The notes: generated by a model not told the origin, from the letters alone. 64,000 nucleotides of DNA from Streptomyces cinerochromogenes (GCF_014648635.1 NZ_BMRM01000005.1:186001-250000); one strand, 5' to 3'. Shown: positions 35,036 to 44,086, numbered from the stretch's first letter. Numbers and translations are program-made.

Positions 35036-36201
35036 GCGCCGGCGGCCGGCGCGTCGTCCCGGCCGCCGGGACCCGCTGGTTCGGGCAGGGCGCGCAGCAG
35101 CAGCCAGCTGAGCGCCGGCATCAGGACCAGCGGGGCCAGCGCGGTCCGCAGGGACGTCGCGTCGGCGACCCGGCCGATGAGGGGGCTCGCCAGTCCGCCG
35201 ACGCTGACGGTCAGGCCGAGGGTGACGCCCCCGGCGGTGCCGACCCGCGAAGGCAGGTAGTCCTGGCCGAGGGTGACCTGGAGGGAGAACGGCACGTACA
35301 GACCGGCGGAGGTCAGGGCCACGCACAGGTACAGGGCGGGGCCGGGGACGAGGACGACGCCGGCGACCGCCGCGACCGAGAGCAGGTACGACCAGCGGCA
35401 GACCGTCACGCGGTCCCAGCGCCCGGCGAGCCGGCCGCCCAGCACGGAACCGGCCGCGCCGCCCACGTAGAGCACGCACAGCGCGGCCGTGCCGGCCGCC
35501 GTACCCCCGCCCGTGCGCTGCGCCGCGTACAGGGACAGGAAGCTGCTCAGTCCGGTGAAGACGACCGAGCGGCACACCACGGCCAGGGACAGTCTCAGGA
35601 AGGACGCCCTGTCGTCGGTGCCGTACGCCGGTGTGGTCCCGGTGAGGTGCCGCCGCTGCTCCGGTGCGCGCAGGACCGTCAGGTTCAGCGCCGTGCCGAC
35701 GAGCGCGGGCAGCACCAGCAGCGGCGTCCAGGCGAGGCCGCCCGTGCCCACGACGGCGGTGACCAGGAGCGGGGCCAGGGCGAAGCCGGCGTTGCCGCCC
35801 AGGGAGAACCAGCCCATGGCGCTGTGGCCTCCCCCGCCGGCGAGCCGGGCCACGCGCGCGGACTCGGGGTGATAGGCGGCCACGCCGGCACCGGACACCG
35901 CCACGCAGACCAGCGTCAGCGCGTAGGAACCGCTGGTCCCGCACAGCGCGATGCCCAGCCCGGCCAGGAGGGTGGCGGCCGGCAGCAGCCAGGGAACGGG
36001 CCGGCGGTCGGTGAGCGCGCCGAACAGCGGCTGCGCCACCGAGGACAGCAGGGAGGCGGCCATGACGACCCCCGCGGCCGCGGCGTAGCCGTAGGAGCGC
36101 TCGGCGACGAGGAACGGGATCAGGGACGCCACGGCTCCCTGGTAGACGTCGACACAGGCGTGCCCGACGGACAGCAGGGTGATCGATGCTTTCCTTCGCA
36201 C
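35002..36201 (-). CDS. MFS transporter, fosmidomycin-resistance (Fsr) type
   Basis: A 399-residue, twelve-helix major facilitator. The opening LLSVGHACVDVYQGAVASLIPFL is the hallmark of Fsr-like exporters; the loop 2-3 motif is GALTDRRPVPW and AYHPESARVARLAG is the Fsr-specific helix-4 region. GTG 36201 is the only in-frame start before the divergent gene. Probably a drug or metabolite exporter controlled by the AraC protein whose start is 54 bases away. Confidence 0.92.
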   Translation of the reverse strand: MRRKASITLLSVGHACVDVYQGAVASLIPFLVAERSYGYAAAAGVVMAASLLSSVAQPLFGALTDRRPVPWLLPAATLLAGLGIALCGTSGSYALTLVCVAVSGAGVAAYHPESARVARLAGGGGHSAMGWFSLGGNAGFALAPLLVTAVVGTGGLAWTPLLVLPALVGTALNLTVLRAPEQRRHLTGTTPAYGTDDRASFLRLSLAVVCRSVVFTGLSSFLSLYAAQRTGGGTAAGTAALCVLYVGGAAGSVLGGRLAGRWDRVTVCRWSYLLSVAAVAGVVLVPGPALYLCVALTSAGLYVPFSLQVTLGQDYLPSRVGTAGGVTLGLTVSVGGLASPLIGRVADATSLRTALAPLVLMPALSWLLLRALPEPAGPGGRDDAPAAGAQRAVPKSWVQ

Positions 36202-36255
36202 CCGGTCATGCTCCGGGCCCGCGGGGCTGTCGCGCTTTCGATAACCTGCCAGGTG

Positions 36256-36993
36256 ATGACGGAGATCCGCCACGAGCCGGTGGCCCCCACCCGCACCCAG
36301 TGGCTGGCGCCGGGCGCGGCGATAGACGCCCACCGGCACGACGACCACCAGATCGTGTACGCGGGCCGGGGCGTGCTGGCCGTCACCACCGACGCCGGTT
36401 CCTGGGTCGCCCCGGCCACCCGCGCCCTGTGGGTGCCGGCCGGCACCGTGCACGCCCACCAGGCGCACGGCGCGCTCGAACTGCACCTGGTGGGGCTGTC
36501 CGCGGACGAGAACCCGCTCGGCCTGGACGCGCCGACCGTGCTGGCCGTGGGGCCGCTGCTGCGCGAACTGATCGTCGCCCACACCGGCGCCCCGGACGAC
36601 GGCAGTCCCGAACGGGCGCGGCTGCGCGCGGTGTTGCTGGACCAGTTGCGCGCCTCGCCCCAGCAGCCGCTGCATCTGCCGACGCCCGCGTCGCCGGTGC
36701 TGCGCGCCCTGTGCGACGTCCTGCGCGCCGATCCGGCCGACGGCCGCACGCTGGCGGAGCTGGGGCGTCAGGTCGGGGCGAGCGACCGTACCCTGTCCCG
36801 GCTGTTCCGCCGCGACCTCGGGATGACGTTCCCGCAGTGGCGCACCCAGCTGCGGCTGCACCACGCGCTGGTGCTGCTGGCGGAGCGGACGCCGGTGACG
36901 ACGGTGGCGCACCGGTGCGGGTGGTCCTCCGCCAGCGCGTTCATCGACGTCTTCCGGCGCACCTTCGGGCACACGCCGGGCAGCACCCCGTAG
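36256..36993 (+). CDS. AraC-family regulator, cupin-type sensor
   Basis: A 245-residue protein: N-terminal cupin about 15-90 (HRHDDHQIVYAGRGVLAV metal-like His cluster) and two C-terminal HTHs about 150-240 (TLAELGRQVGASDRTLSRLFRRD and TPVTTVAHRCGWSSASAFIDVFRRTFGHTPG). ATG 36256 is chosen; a GTG precedes it directly. Divergent from an Fsr-type exporter across 54 bases, the common arrangement where the regulator controls its exporter neighbour. Confidence 0.93.
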   Translation: MTEIRHEPVAPTRTQWLAPGAAIDAHRHDDHQIVYAGRGVLAVTTDAGSWVAPATRALWVPAGTVHAHQAHGALELHLVGLSADENPLGLDAPTVLAVGPLLRELIVAHTGAPDDGSPERARLRAVLLDQLRASPQQPLHLPTPASPVLRALCDVLRADPADGRTLAELGRQVGASDRTLSRLFRRDLGMTFPQWRTQLRLHHALVLLAERTPVTTVAHRCGWSSASAFIDVFRRTFGHTPGSTP

Positions 36994-37010
36994 CGCCCAG
37001 GTCCTGGCGG

Positions 37011-37072
37011 CACAGTCTGGACACGCTCACAGCCTGGACGCGCTCAACAGCCTGGCGGCGCTCACAGCCTGG
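37011..37072. repeat. 17-bp tandem repeat running over the stop codon of the sigma-CAP gene
   Basis: The core CGCTCACAGCCTGG occurs at 37024-37037, with one inserted base at 37041-37055, and at 37059-37072; a weaker copy begins at 37011. The last copy contains the final codons and stop (37062-37064) of the sigma-CAP gene, so the duplicated units are copies of its 3' end. Confidence 0.8.
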
Positions 37073-38870
37073 CGCCGAAGGCCTGGGTCCACCACGGGCC
37101 GCCCGAGCCGTTGTGGACGCCCACGCCGATGTTCTTGAACGAGCAGTTGAGGATGTTGGCGCGGTGGCCGGGGCTGTTCATCCACGAGTCCATCACGGCC
37201 TGCGGGGTCTGCTGCCCCTTCGCGATGTTCTCGCCGTACGTCGACCAGCGGTAGCCCGCCGCGGTGATGCGCTCGCCGGGTCCGTCGCCGTCCGGGTTGG
37301 TGTGGTCGAAGAAACCGCGGGCGGCCATGTCGTCGGAGTGGCCCTGGGCGGCCCGGTCCAGTTGCCCGTCCTCGGTGACCGGGCCGCAGCCGGCGGCGGC
37401 CCGTTCCTTGTTGACCAGCGCGACGACCTGCGCCACGGTGCCCGTGGGCGCCGACTGCGCCTGCGGGGTGCGCGAGGCGCGAGGAGTCGTCGGCGTGCTC
37501 GGCCGGGCCGTCGGGGTGCTGCTGGTGCGCGCCGGGCGGGGGCTCCTGGAGGCGTGCGGCTTCTTCGAGTGCGACGGGGACGGCGACGCGGACGCCGAGG
37601 GCGGGGACGAGGTCGCGGTGACGCTGGGCTCGGCGAGGTCCACGACGGGGGCGTCGGCGGTGTGCGCGGTGGTCGCCTCCCTGGTCTCCGGACCGGAGCC
37701 GGTGCCGAAGTACCAGAGGCCGCCACCCGCCACGCAGGCCGCCACCACGGCGCCTCCGACGGCCCGGCGCCGTGTCCGCCGCCGTCGCCGTGCCTCGCCG
37801 CGGCCGGTGCCACGGCGGCGGGAGGCGCGCAGCCCGACCGGGGCGCCGGAGTCACTGCCGCCGGCACCCGGGCCGCCGGCACCCGGATCCGCCTGGGGGG
37901 TGCCGGAATCCGCCGCGAGGGCGCTCGGGTCCGATCCGTCGGCGTCCGGGGCGGAGCCGGTGGTGCCCTGCACCGAGCCCTGGTCCCCTGCGGCGGTGCC
38001 CGCGTCCGCCTGCCCGTGGCCGGCGGTCCCGGTGACCTCGGGGAGCGGTGCGGCGGAGGCGGCCGCCGTCAGGCCGGGCACGGCGGACCGGGTCGCCGTC
38101 AGCAGCGCCGACGACACCGCGACGAGGGCCAGCCCGGCCAGCAGCCCCTCCGCGGGCAGCAGACCGCTCCACAGCCCGCCGCAGCGCGCGCACTCCCGGG
38201 CGTGCCGGGCTATTCGCTTGCGCCACAGAGCGGAGGGCCGGCCGTCCCAGGAGGCCAGCATTCCGCGCAGTTCCCCGCAGCCGGGCCGCGCGTCCAGCGC
38301 CCGTACCACCACCCGGGCCGCCTCCAGCCGCGCCTTCATCCGCTGCACCCGGACCGCGGTGTGCTGCGGCGACACCGCGAGGGCCGCGGCGACCTCGGCC
38401 CGGGTCAGCTCACCGGCGCACTCCAGCCACCACAGCGACAGCACCTCCCGGTCCTCCGGCTCCAGCCAGCGGGTGGCGCGCGCGGTCTCCTGGCGCTGGC
38501 CGGACAGCTGGAGCCGGACGATGGTCAGGTCCACGAAGTCGGCGCCCGGATCGGCGACGTCGCCGGTCTCCTCCACGGCGTCCGGGGCGAGTTGCCGATC
38601 CTGCCAGTGCGCCCGGACCCGGTTCATCGCGATGGCCACGAGCCAGGAGCGGAAGCTCTCCGGGGTGCGCAGGTCACCGAGCGAGCCGAGGGCCCGGAGC
38701 ATGGTCTCCTGGACCACGTCGTCGACGTCGACCGAACCGTTCAGGGCCCGCCCCACGATGTTGTAGAGCAGCGGGAGACAGGCGCTGACCAGGGCGTCCT
38801 GGGCCGCCGGGTCTCCCGCCCGGGCGGCGGTCACCAGTGCCGCCGTGTCCACCGTGTGCTGTGTCCTCAT
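37062..38870 (-). CDS. ECF sigma factor fused to zinc-finger-like segment, transmembrane segments and extracytoplasmic CAP domain
   Basis: A 602-residue single frame. Residues 20-92 are sigma region 2 (DVDDVVQETMLRAL, FRSWLVAIAMNRVRAHW); 134-190 are region 4 (LTRAEVAAALAVSPQHTAVRVQRMKARLE). Cys198 and H223-x3-C227-x2-C230 form a ZAS-like zinc motif as in anti-sigma factors. A hydrophobic stretch lies at about 240-260, a Ala/Gly/Asp linker to 345, an Arg-rich block 350-370, a clear membrane helix 371-390, a Ser/Thr/Pro linker, and a CAP domain 477-602 (LVNKERAAAGCG, GERITAAGYRWSTYGENIA, GHRANILNCSFKNIGVG). ATG 38870. It would be a membrane-tethered sigma factor with an outside sensor; release could need proteolysis. 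No separate anti-sigma gene is nearby. Confidence 0.93.
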   Translation of the reverse strand: MRTQHTVDTAALVTAARAGDPAAQDALVSACLPLLYNIVGRALNGSVDVDDVVQETMLRALGSLGDLRTPESFRSWLVAIAMNRVRAHWQDRQLAPDAVEETGDVADPGADFVDLTIVRLQLSGQRQETARATRWLEPEDREVLSLWWLECAGELTRAEVAAALAVSPQHTAVRVQRMKARLEAARVVVRALDARPGCGELRGMLASWDGRPSALWRKRIARHARECARCGGLWSGLLPAEGLLAGLALVAVSSALLTATRSAVPGLTAAASAAPLPEVTGTAGHGQADAGTAAGDQGSVQGTTGSAPDADGSDPSALAADSGTPQADPGAGGPGAGGSDSGAPVGLRASRRRGTGRGEARRRRRTRRRAVGGAVVAACVAGGGLWYFGTGSGPETREATTAHTADAPVVDLAEPSVTATSSPPSASASPSPSHSKKPHASRSPRPARTSSTPTARPSTPTTPRASRTPQAQSAPTGTVAQVVALVNKERAAAGCGPVTEDGQLDRAAQGHSDDMAARGFFDHTNPDGDGPGERITAAGYRWSTYGENIAKGQQTPQAVMDSWMNSPGHRANILNCSFKNIGVGVHNGSGGPWWTQAFGARL

Positions 38871-39009
38871 CAGAGCTTCCCTGTCCTCGACGCCGAACGA
38901 TGCTGTCCGTTACCTGGGAGACCGCCCGGTGCGGTGCCGATAACAGTTCTTCGGAAAATCGTTCGACGGGAGACTCACAGCAGCGGTGCGCCGGCCGCAA
39001 GGGAGAAGA

Positions 39010-39429
39010 TCACACCGTGGCGGATCCCGGGGGGTCCTCCGCTCCGCCGTCCAGCCGGTTCGCCCGGTCCACCTCGGCCATGTGTGCCTCGGCCCAGTCC
39101 CGGACGGCCACGAGGACGGTTTCGAGCGACAGGCCGAGTGCGGTGAGCCGGTAGTGCACGGCGGGCGGTACGGAGGGCTCCACCCTGCGGGCGACCAGGC
39201 CGTCCCGGACCAGGCTCCGCAGGGTCACGGACAGCATCTTCTGCGAGACGCCGGGCATCCGGCGCAGCAGCTCGGCGAAGCGCACCTCGTCCGGGGCCGC
39301 CTCCGCCAGCACCTTCACCGCCATCGACGTCCACTTCGTACCGATCCGGTCGAGCAACCGGCGGGTCGGGCACGCGGGGTCGAACAGGTCGCCGCGCGCG
39401 GCGGGACCGTCCTTGGCCTGGGAGGTCAC
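39010..39429 (-). CDS. HxlR-family regulator
   Basis: A 139-residue winged-helix protein with the HxlR signature CPTRRLLDRIGTKWTSMAVKVL (Cys20 near the N-terminus, often redox or aldehyde sensing) and RRMPGVSQKMLSVTLRSLVRDGLV as recognition region. GTG 39429. Divergent from the alpha/beta hydrolase gene with 97 bases between, which is the usual target arrangement. Confidence 0.92.
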   Translation of the reverse strand: MTSQAKDGPAARGDLFDPACPTRRLLDRIGTKWTSMAVKVLAEAAPDEVRFAELLRRMPGVSQKMLSVTLRSLVRDGLVARRVEPSVPPAVHYRLTALGLSLETVLVAVRDWAEAHMAEVDRANRLDGGAEDPPGSATV

Positions 39430-39526
39430 CTGAAGCTCACCAACTCACGGGAAAGTGCGGTCTGGTGAGCCCGAGAGTAGTTTCCTAGCGTTCCCTTGTC
39501 ACCATCGGTTACCCAAGGGATCGTCC

Positions 39527-40387
39527 ATGACCGTCAACTCCTCCCCCGGCGTGCGGCTGCGCCGGGTCACCGTCAACGGCGTCGGACTCAACGTCGCCAC
39601 GGCCGGGCAGGGACCGGCCGTCCTGCTGCTGCACGGCTTCCCGCACACCTGGCGGCTGTGGACCGAGGTCATCGGCCCGCTGGCCCGCCGGTACCGGGTG
39701 ATCGCACCGGACCTGCGGGGTTTCGGCGACAGCGACCGGCCGGCGGACGGGTACGACGCGGGGACGCTCGCCGCCGACGCCGAGGGCCTGCTGGAGGCAC
39801 TCGGCGCCGGCCCGGCCGCCGTGGTCGGCATCGACCTCGGCACCCCGCCCGCGTTCCTGCTGGCCATGCGGCGGCCCGGACTGGTACGGCGGCTGGTGCT
39901 GATGGAGTCGCTGCTGGGCGACCTGCCGGGCGCCGGCGCGTTCCTCGCCGGCGGTCCGCCGTGGTGGTTCGCCTTCCACGCCGAGCCAGGCCTCGCGGAG
40001 ACCGTGCTCGCGGGGCACGAGGAGCAGTACATCGGCTGGTTCCTGGACCGCGGCACCCTCGGGCGGGGCGTACGGCCGGATGTGCGCGCGGAGTTGGTCC
40101 GCGCCTACACCGGGGGCGAGGCGCTGCGCGCGGCGTTCGGACCGTACCGGGCCCTGCCGGAAACCGCCCGGCAGATCCGGGCGGCCGTGGCCGGCGCCCG
40201 GCTCACCGTCCCCGCGCTCACGGTCGGCGCCCACCCGGTCGGCCATGCGCTGGAACACCAACTGGGCCCGCACGCCGACCGGTTGACCGGCCATGTCATC
40301 CCGGACTGCGGTCACATCATCCCGCTGGACCGCCCGAAGGCGCTGCTGGAGCTCCTGGAACCGTTCCTCGCCGGGGACCGGGACTGA
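39527..40387 (+). CDS. Alpha/beta hydrolase, epoxide-hydrolase-like
   Basis: A 286-residue hydrolase. HGFPHTW gives the oxyanion region, RVIAPDLRGFGDSDRP is the strand after it, and the nucleophile elbow is GIDLG, with Asp rather than Ser as in epoxide hydrolases and haloalkane dehalogenases (usually GHDWG). The base His lies in DCGHIIPLDRP. ATG 39527 chosen; the upstream 24 in-frame codons cross the promoter. Probably repressed by the divergent HxlR protein. Confidence 0.9.
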   Translation: MTVNSSPGVRLRRVTVNGVGLNVATAGQGPAVLLLHGFPHTWRLWTEVIGPLARRYRVIAPDLRGFGDSDRPADGYDAGTLAADAEGLLEALGAGPAAVVGIDLGTPPAFLLAMRRPGLVRRLVLMESLLGDLPGAGAFLAGGPPWWFAFHAEPGLAETVLAGHEEQYIGWFLDRGTLGRGVRPDVRAELVRAYTGGEALRAAFGPYRALPETARQIRAAVAGARLTVPALTVGAHPVGHALEHQLGPHADRLTGHVIPDCGHIIPLDRPKALLELLEPFLAGDRD

Positions 40388-40411
40388 CCCCGCGTCCCCG
40401 GCGCGGAAGGG

Positions 40412-41077
40412 TCAGGCGGGCTTCACCTTCGACACCGCCGTCGCGGTGACCTTGTTGTCGCACTCGGCGAACCAGCCGTCGTCCAGGGCGACCTGGTGCT
40501 TGCCCGCCTTCGGCAGGCCGACCACCAGCGTCGGGAACACGGACGGGGTCGCGCCGGAGACGCAGTAACCGTCCGCCTCGCCCTGCACCTGGACGAAGGT
40601 CAGCTTCAGCCACGCCTTGCCGCCCGGTGCGAGGCGCACGGTGGTCGCGGTGCCCTTGGGGGTCACCTTCAGCGGGACGGACCGCTGCGGCGAGCCGTTG
40701 CCCGCCCCGGCCACCGTCGGGTGGCCGCGCAGCACGCACGCCGCCGAGGAGACGTTCTTGAACTGGACGACCGCGGCCCCGGTGCCCGTGCCCCGCGGCC
40801 GGACGGCGGACTGGTACGCCGACGCCTCCAGCGCCTTGGCCGCGCAGGCCGGCGTGGCACGGGAGGTGGTGTGGGCGACCAGGGAGACGCGGACGGGCGC
40901 GGCGGCCTCGGCCGACCCGGCGGTCGCCGCGGCCGCCACGGTGGCGGCGGGAGCCTTCGGCGTCGGGGCCGTACCCGCTGCCCTGCTGCTCGCCGACTGG
41001 AAGGCCGTCAGCGACAGGGTGGCGGCGACGGCGGCCAGGGCCGTCACGGTGACGCGGCTGGTGTGTCGGTGGTGCAT
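40412..41077 (-). CDS. Secreted DUF4232 protein
   Basis: A 221-residue exported protein: signal peptide 1-34, Ala-rich linker to about 62, then a DUF4232 beta-sandwich with paired Cys (ATPACAAKA, SAACVLRGHPTV, GYCVSGATP, FAECDNKV). Such domains are common in streptomycete secreted proteins and have no known activity. ATG 41077 gives the natural signal peptide. Confidence 0.88.
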   Translation of the reverse strand: MHHRHTSRVTVTALAAVAATLSLTAFQSASSRAAGTAPTPKAPAATVAAAATAGSAEAAAPVRVSLVAHTTSRATPACAAKALEASAYQSAVRPRGTGTGAAVVQFKNVSSAACVLRGHPTVAGAGNGSPQRSVPLKVTPKGTATTVRLAPGGKAWLKLTFVQVQGEADGYCVSGATPSVFPTLVVGLPKAGKHQVALDDGWFAECDNKVTATAVSKVKPA

Positions 41078-41327
41078 GGGATCCCCCGATTGTCCGTGGT
41101 GTGTGGTCGGAGCGACCGGCAGGTCGCCGGTGCTCACCCGCACAGACCGGGTGCCGGGGCCCCGGGTTCCCCGGTCCGGCCGTTGTGACACGCCGGTGAC
41201 AAACCAGGGCCGGAGGTGCACGGAAGGCCGCGCGGTGGCCACCGGGCGGCGTGGCGCGCGCCGGGGCGGCGCGGTCCGCGGCGAGGATGGCGCCCGGACG
41301 AACCGACTGGGAGGCGGGTGTGCGGGT

Positions 41328-42401
41328 ATGACGGTGAACCGTGTCGGCCTGGTCGTGCACGGCGGGCGCGCCGAGGCGGTGGCCGCCGCGCGGGCCGTGC
41401 GCGCGTGGTGCGCCGAGCACGCCGTGGGATGCGCGGACATCGACGTCTGGCAGGAGGGCGCCCGGCACAGCGCCCGCGAGGAGATGGCCGGCGCGGGCGA
41501 CCCGGACCTCGTCGTCACCCTGGGCGGTGACGGCACGTTCCTGCGCGGGGCCCGGCTGGCGGCCGAGAACGACGCCCTGGTGCTCGGTGTCGACCTCGGC
41601 CGGGTCGGCTTCCTCACGGAGGTACCGGCCACGTCGGTGCGGGCCGCGCTGGACGCCGTACGGGAGGAGCGGATCGACGTCGAGAGCCGGATGCTGCTGA
41701 CCCTGCGGGCGTCGTGCCGGCTGGAGGTGCCCGCACAGATGGAGGCGCTGCTGCGGTACGGCCGCGGGCCCATGCTGCCGCCGCCGCGGGTGCGCACGGA
41801 GTGCGAGGCGGGCGGTGACTGGGGTGTCGCCCTGAACGTCACCGCGCTGAACGACGTGGTCGTGGAGAAGCTGGCCCGGGACCGGCAGGTGTCGGTCGCG
41901 GTCTATCTGGCGGGCCGGCTCCTGGCCTGCTACTCGGCCGACGCGCTGCTGGTGGCCACGCCCACGGGCTCCACGGCGTACAGCTTCGCCGCGGGCGGTC
42001 CGGTGGTCTCGCCCCGCGCGGAGGGACTGGTCTTCACCCCGGTCGCACCGCACATGGTGTTCAACCGTTCGGTGGTGGCCGCGCCGGACGAGCCCGTCGC
42101 GCTGCGCGTGCTGGAACGGTCGGGCCAGGCCGCGGTCAGCATCGACGGCCAGTTGCGCGGGGTGCTGAGCCCCGGCGACTGGATCGGCGTGTACGCCGCA
42201 CCGCGCAGGCTGAAGGCCGTGCGGCTCGGTCCGATGGACTTCTACGGCCGGCTGCGCGAGCGGATGAACCTCACCGACGCGCCGGCCGCGCTCGCCGACG
42301 GGCAGGCGGCTCCGCTGTGGCCGGTGAGAACGCCCCCGCCGGAGGACCTCGCCCACCTGGCCCTTCCCCCGGGCCCGGGGGACGCTCCCCGGCTGTCCTG
42401 A
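41328..42401 (+). CDS. NAD kinase (ATP-NAD kinase family)
   Basis: A 357-residue cytosolic kinase making NADP from NAD and ATP. Core motifs are LGGDGTFLRGARL (catalytic GGDG), LNDVVVEK (the usual NE replaced by ND) and TPTGSTAYSFAAGGPVVSP. It is longer than typical bacterial enzymes, with a C-terminal extension of about 50 Pro/Ala-rich residues. ATG 41328 has GGGAGG 13 bases upstream. Streptomyces usually also carries another NAD kinase in the recN region, so this may be a second copy (established tendency, not visible here). Confidence 0.93.
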   Translation: MTVNRVGLVVHGGRAEAVAAARAVRAWCAEHAVGCADIDVWQEGARHSAREEMAGAGDPDLVVTLGGDGTFLRGARLAAENDALVLGVDLGRVGFLTEVPATSVRAALDAVREERIDVESRMLLTLRASCRLEVPAQMEALLRYGRGPMLPPPRVRTECEAGGDWGVALNVTALNDVVVEKLARDRQVSVAVYLAGRLLACYSADALLVATPTGSTAYSFAAGGPVVSPRAEGLVFTPVAPHMVFNRSVVAAPDEPVALRVLERSGQAAVSIDGQLRGVLSPGDWIGVYAAPRRLKAVRLGPMDFYGRLRERMNLTDAPAALADGQAAPLWPVRTPPPEDLAHLALPPGPGDAPRLS

Positions 42402-42515
42402 GACACCCGGATGGCCGTTCGAACCACGGGGCGCTGCCGCGCGGTGCGTGCGACCTGTGATCCTATATTCCGTACCGTAGACGTGGGCGAGCCCCACCGG
42501 AATGAGGAGATATCG

Positions 42516-43016
42516 ATGTCGAAAGTCGCGCTGAAGACGAACTTCGGCCAGATCGTGCTGGAACTCAACGACGCCGAGGCGCCCAAGACCGTCGAGAACT
42601 TCCTGTCGTACGTGCGCAGCGGCCATTACGACGGCACGATTTTCCACCGGGTGATCAACGGCTTCATGATCCAGGGCGGCGGTTTCACCCCGGACATGGA
42701 CCAGAAGCGCACCCAGGCGCCGATCCAGAACGAGGCCGACAACGGTCTGAAGAACGACAACTACACCGTGGCGATGGCGCGGACGAACGACCCGCACTCC
42801 GCGACGGCCCAGTTCTTCATCAACGTTTCGGACAACGCCTTCCTCAACTACTCGGCGAAGACGCCGACCGGTTGGGGTTACGCCGTGTTCGGCAAGGTCG
42901 TCGAGGGCAAGGACGTCGTCGACTCCATCAAGGCGGTCAAGACGGGCAGCCGGATGGGCCACCAGGACGTCCCCACGGAGACCGTGGTCATCGAGTCCGC
43001 CACGGTCGTCGCCTGA
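42516..43016 (+). CDS. Peptidyl-prolyl cis-trans isomerase, cyclophilin B type
   Basis: A 166-residue cytosolic cyclophilin like E. coli PpiB. Active-site residues are visible in [15 protein letters not shown] (Phe/Arg/Met/Gln) and [10 protein letters not shown]; the Trp of [10 protein letters not shown] is the cyclosporin contact. GAGGAGA lies six bases before ATG 42516. Single gene followed by a strong hairpin. Confidence 0.96.
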   Translation: MSKVALKTNFGQIVLELNDAEAPKTVENFLSYVRSGHYDGTIFHRVINGFMIQGGGFTPDMDQKRTQAPIQNEADNGLKNDNYTVAMARTNDPHSATAQFFINVSDNAFLNYSAKTPTGWGYAVFGKVVEGKDVVDSIKAVKTGSRMGHQDVPTETVVIESATVVA

Positions 43017-43028
43017 CGCACACCCCGC

Positions 43029-43058
43029 CGGGCGGTACCGGTCCACCGGTGCCGCCCG
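43029..43058 (+). terminator. Hairpin terminator of the cyclophilin gene
   Basis: A 14-bp stem (one G-T wobble) with a CC loop, 12 bases after the cyclophilin stop. It also lies between convergent genes, so it can serve the thioesterase gene on the other strand. Confidence 0.8.
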
Positions 43059-43110
43059 CGTCGTACCGTCCGGCCCGTCCGGCCCGAGGGCGGTCGAATC
43101 CGAGGCCGGA

Positions 43111-43890
43111 TCAGACCGCGGCTCCGGTTCCGGAGGCGAGCCGTCGCAGCGTGGTCTCGATCCGGGCCAGTACGGCCTGTTGCTGGGCCACCAGATAGAA
43201 GTGGTCCCCGGGGTACACGTGCAGCTCGAACGGGCCGTCGGTCTCCTGTGACCAGGTCCGGGCCTCCTCGGGGGTCACGCGGGGGTCGGCGTCGCCCGTC
43301 AGCGCGACGAAGGGACAGCTCAGCCGTGGCCCGGGGGTGTGCCGGTACGTCTCCACCGCACGGTAGTCCGCCCGCAGCACGGGCAGGATCATGCTCAGCA
43401 TCTCCTCGTCCCGGAGCACGGCCGCGTCGGTGCCGCCGAGCCTGGTGACCTCCTCGATCAGCCGCGCGTCGTCGCCCTGGGGGACGCCCTCGGGCCGCTC
43501 GACGGAGGGCCCCCGGCGGCCGGAGACGAAGAACACCGCGGGCGGCCGCCCGGCGTCCTCCAGGAGCCGGGCCAGCTCGAAGCCGACCATGGCGCCCATG
43601 CTGTGCCCGAAGAGGGCGAGCGGTGTGCCGTCCCGCTCGTCCAGCGCGCCGAACACGCCCCGGGCGAGGTCCTGGACGGAGTCCAGGGGAGTCTCCAGGT
43701 GGCGGTCCTGCCGGCCGGGATACTGCACCGCACGCACATCCACCGCCGGCGACAGCGCCTTGGAGACGGGGAAGTAGAAGCTCGCGGAGCCACCGGCGTG
43801 CGGCAGGCACAGCAGCCGCGGCGCTCCCGGTGCCGCCTGGTGGAAACTGCGCAGCCACAACTGGTGCTCCGTGCCGGACCGGTCGGCCAT
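43111..43890 (-). CDS. Type II thioesterase
   Basis: A 259-residue alpha/beta hydrolase of the GrsT/TEII group that removes misloaded acyl groups from polyketide or peptide synthase carrier proteins. Marks are LCLPHAGGSASFYFPVSKAL, FGHSMGAMVGFELARLL (nucleophile Ser), TGDADPRVTPEE (Asp) and YPGDHFYL (His). ATG 43890 is preferred over the longer frame from 43932. No synthase gene lies in the window, so it is an orphan here and probably serves clusters elsewhere. Confidence 0.94.
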   Translation of the reverse strand: MADRSGTEHQLWLRSFHQAAPGAPRLLCLPHAGGSASFYFPVSKALSPAVDVRAVQYPGRQDRHLETPLDSVQDLARGVFGALDERDGTPLALFGHSMGAMVGFELARLLEDAGRPPAVFFVSGRRGPSVERPEGVPQGDDARLIEEVTRLGGTDAAVLRDEEMLSMILPVLRADYRAVETYRHTPGPRLSCPFVALTGDADPRVTPEEARTWSQETDGPFELHVYPGDHFYLVAQQQAVLARIETTLRRLASGTGAAV

Positions 43891-43989
43891 GTGTCCCCCT
43901 CGGTGGAACGTGTCGAACCTGCTGTGTCCCACGGTACTGAGGGGCGTTCCGAGCCGCGGAGGAGGCGTTCCGTTCCGGAGGTTCCCGTG

Positions 43990-44021
43990 CCGTTCCGCCC
44001 CTGTGCCGTCCCGCCCCTCTG
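43990..44021. repeat. 16-bp tandem repeat between thioesterase and YheO-type regulator
   Basis: Units 43990-44005 and 44006-44021 differ at two positions (CCGTTCCGCCCCTGTG type), with a partial third unit to 44030 next to the -35 of the following promoter. Confidence 0.65.
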
Positions 44022-44031
44022 CCGTGCCCGC

Positions 44032-44060
44032 TTGACGCGGCGCACCCCCATTCCTAGACT
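44032..44060 (+). promoter_or_regulatory. Promoter of the YheO regulator operon
   Basis: TTGACG (44032-44037), 17 bases, TAGACT (44055-44060): a good vegetative-type promoter. The predicted start site near 44067 falls inside the long dyad operator. Confidence 0.75.
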
Positions 44061-44086
44061 ACCTGTCCAGATCTGGACGATTAGTC
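44057..44086. promoter_or_regulatory. 30-bp dyad operator over the promoter
   Basis: GACTA-N3-GTCCAGATCTGGAC-N3-TAGTC is symmetrical about 44071.5: the 14-bp centre (44065-44078) is a perfect palindrome and the outer 5-mers also match. It begins inside the -10 and ends 16 bases before the regulator's GTG, so a bound protein would block transcription initiation. The encoded regulator is the obvious candidate. Confidence 0.8.
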
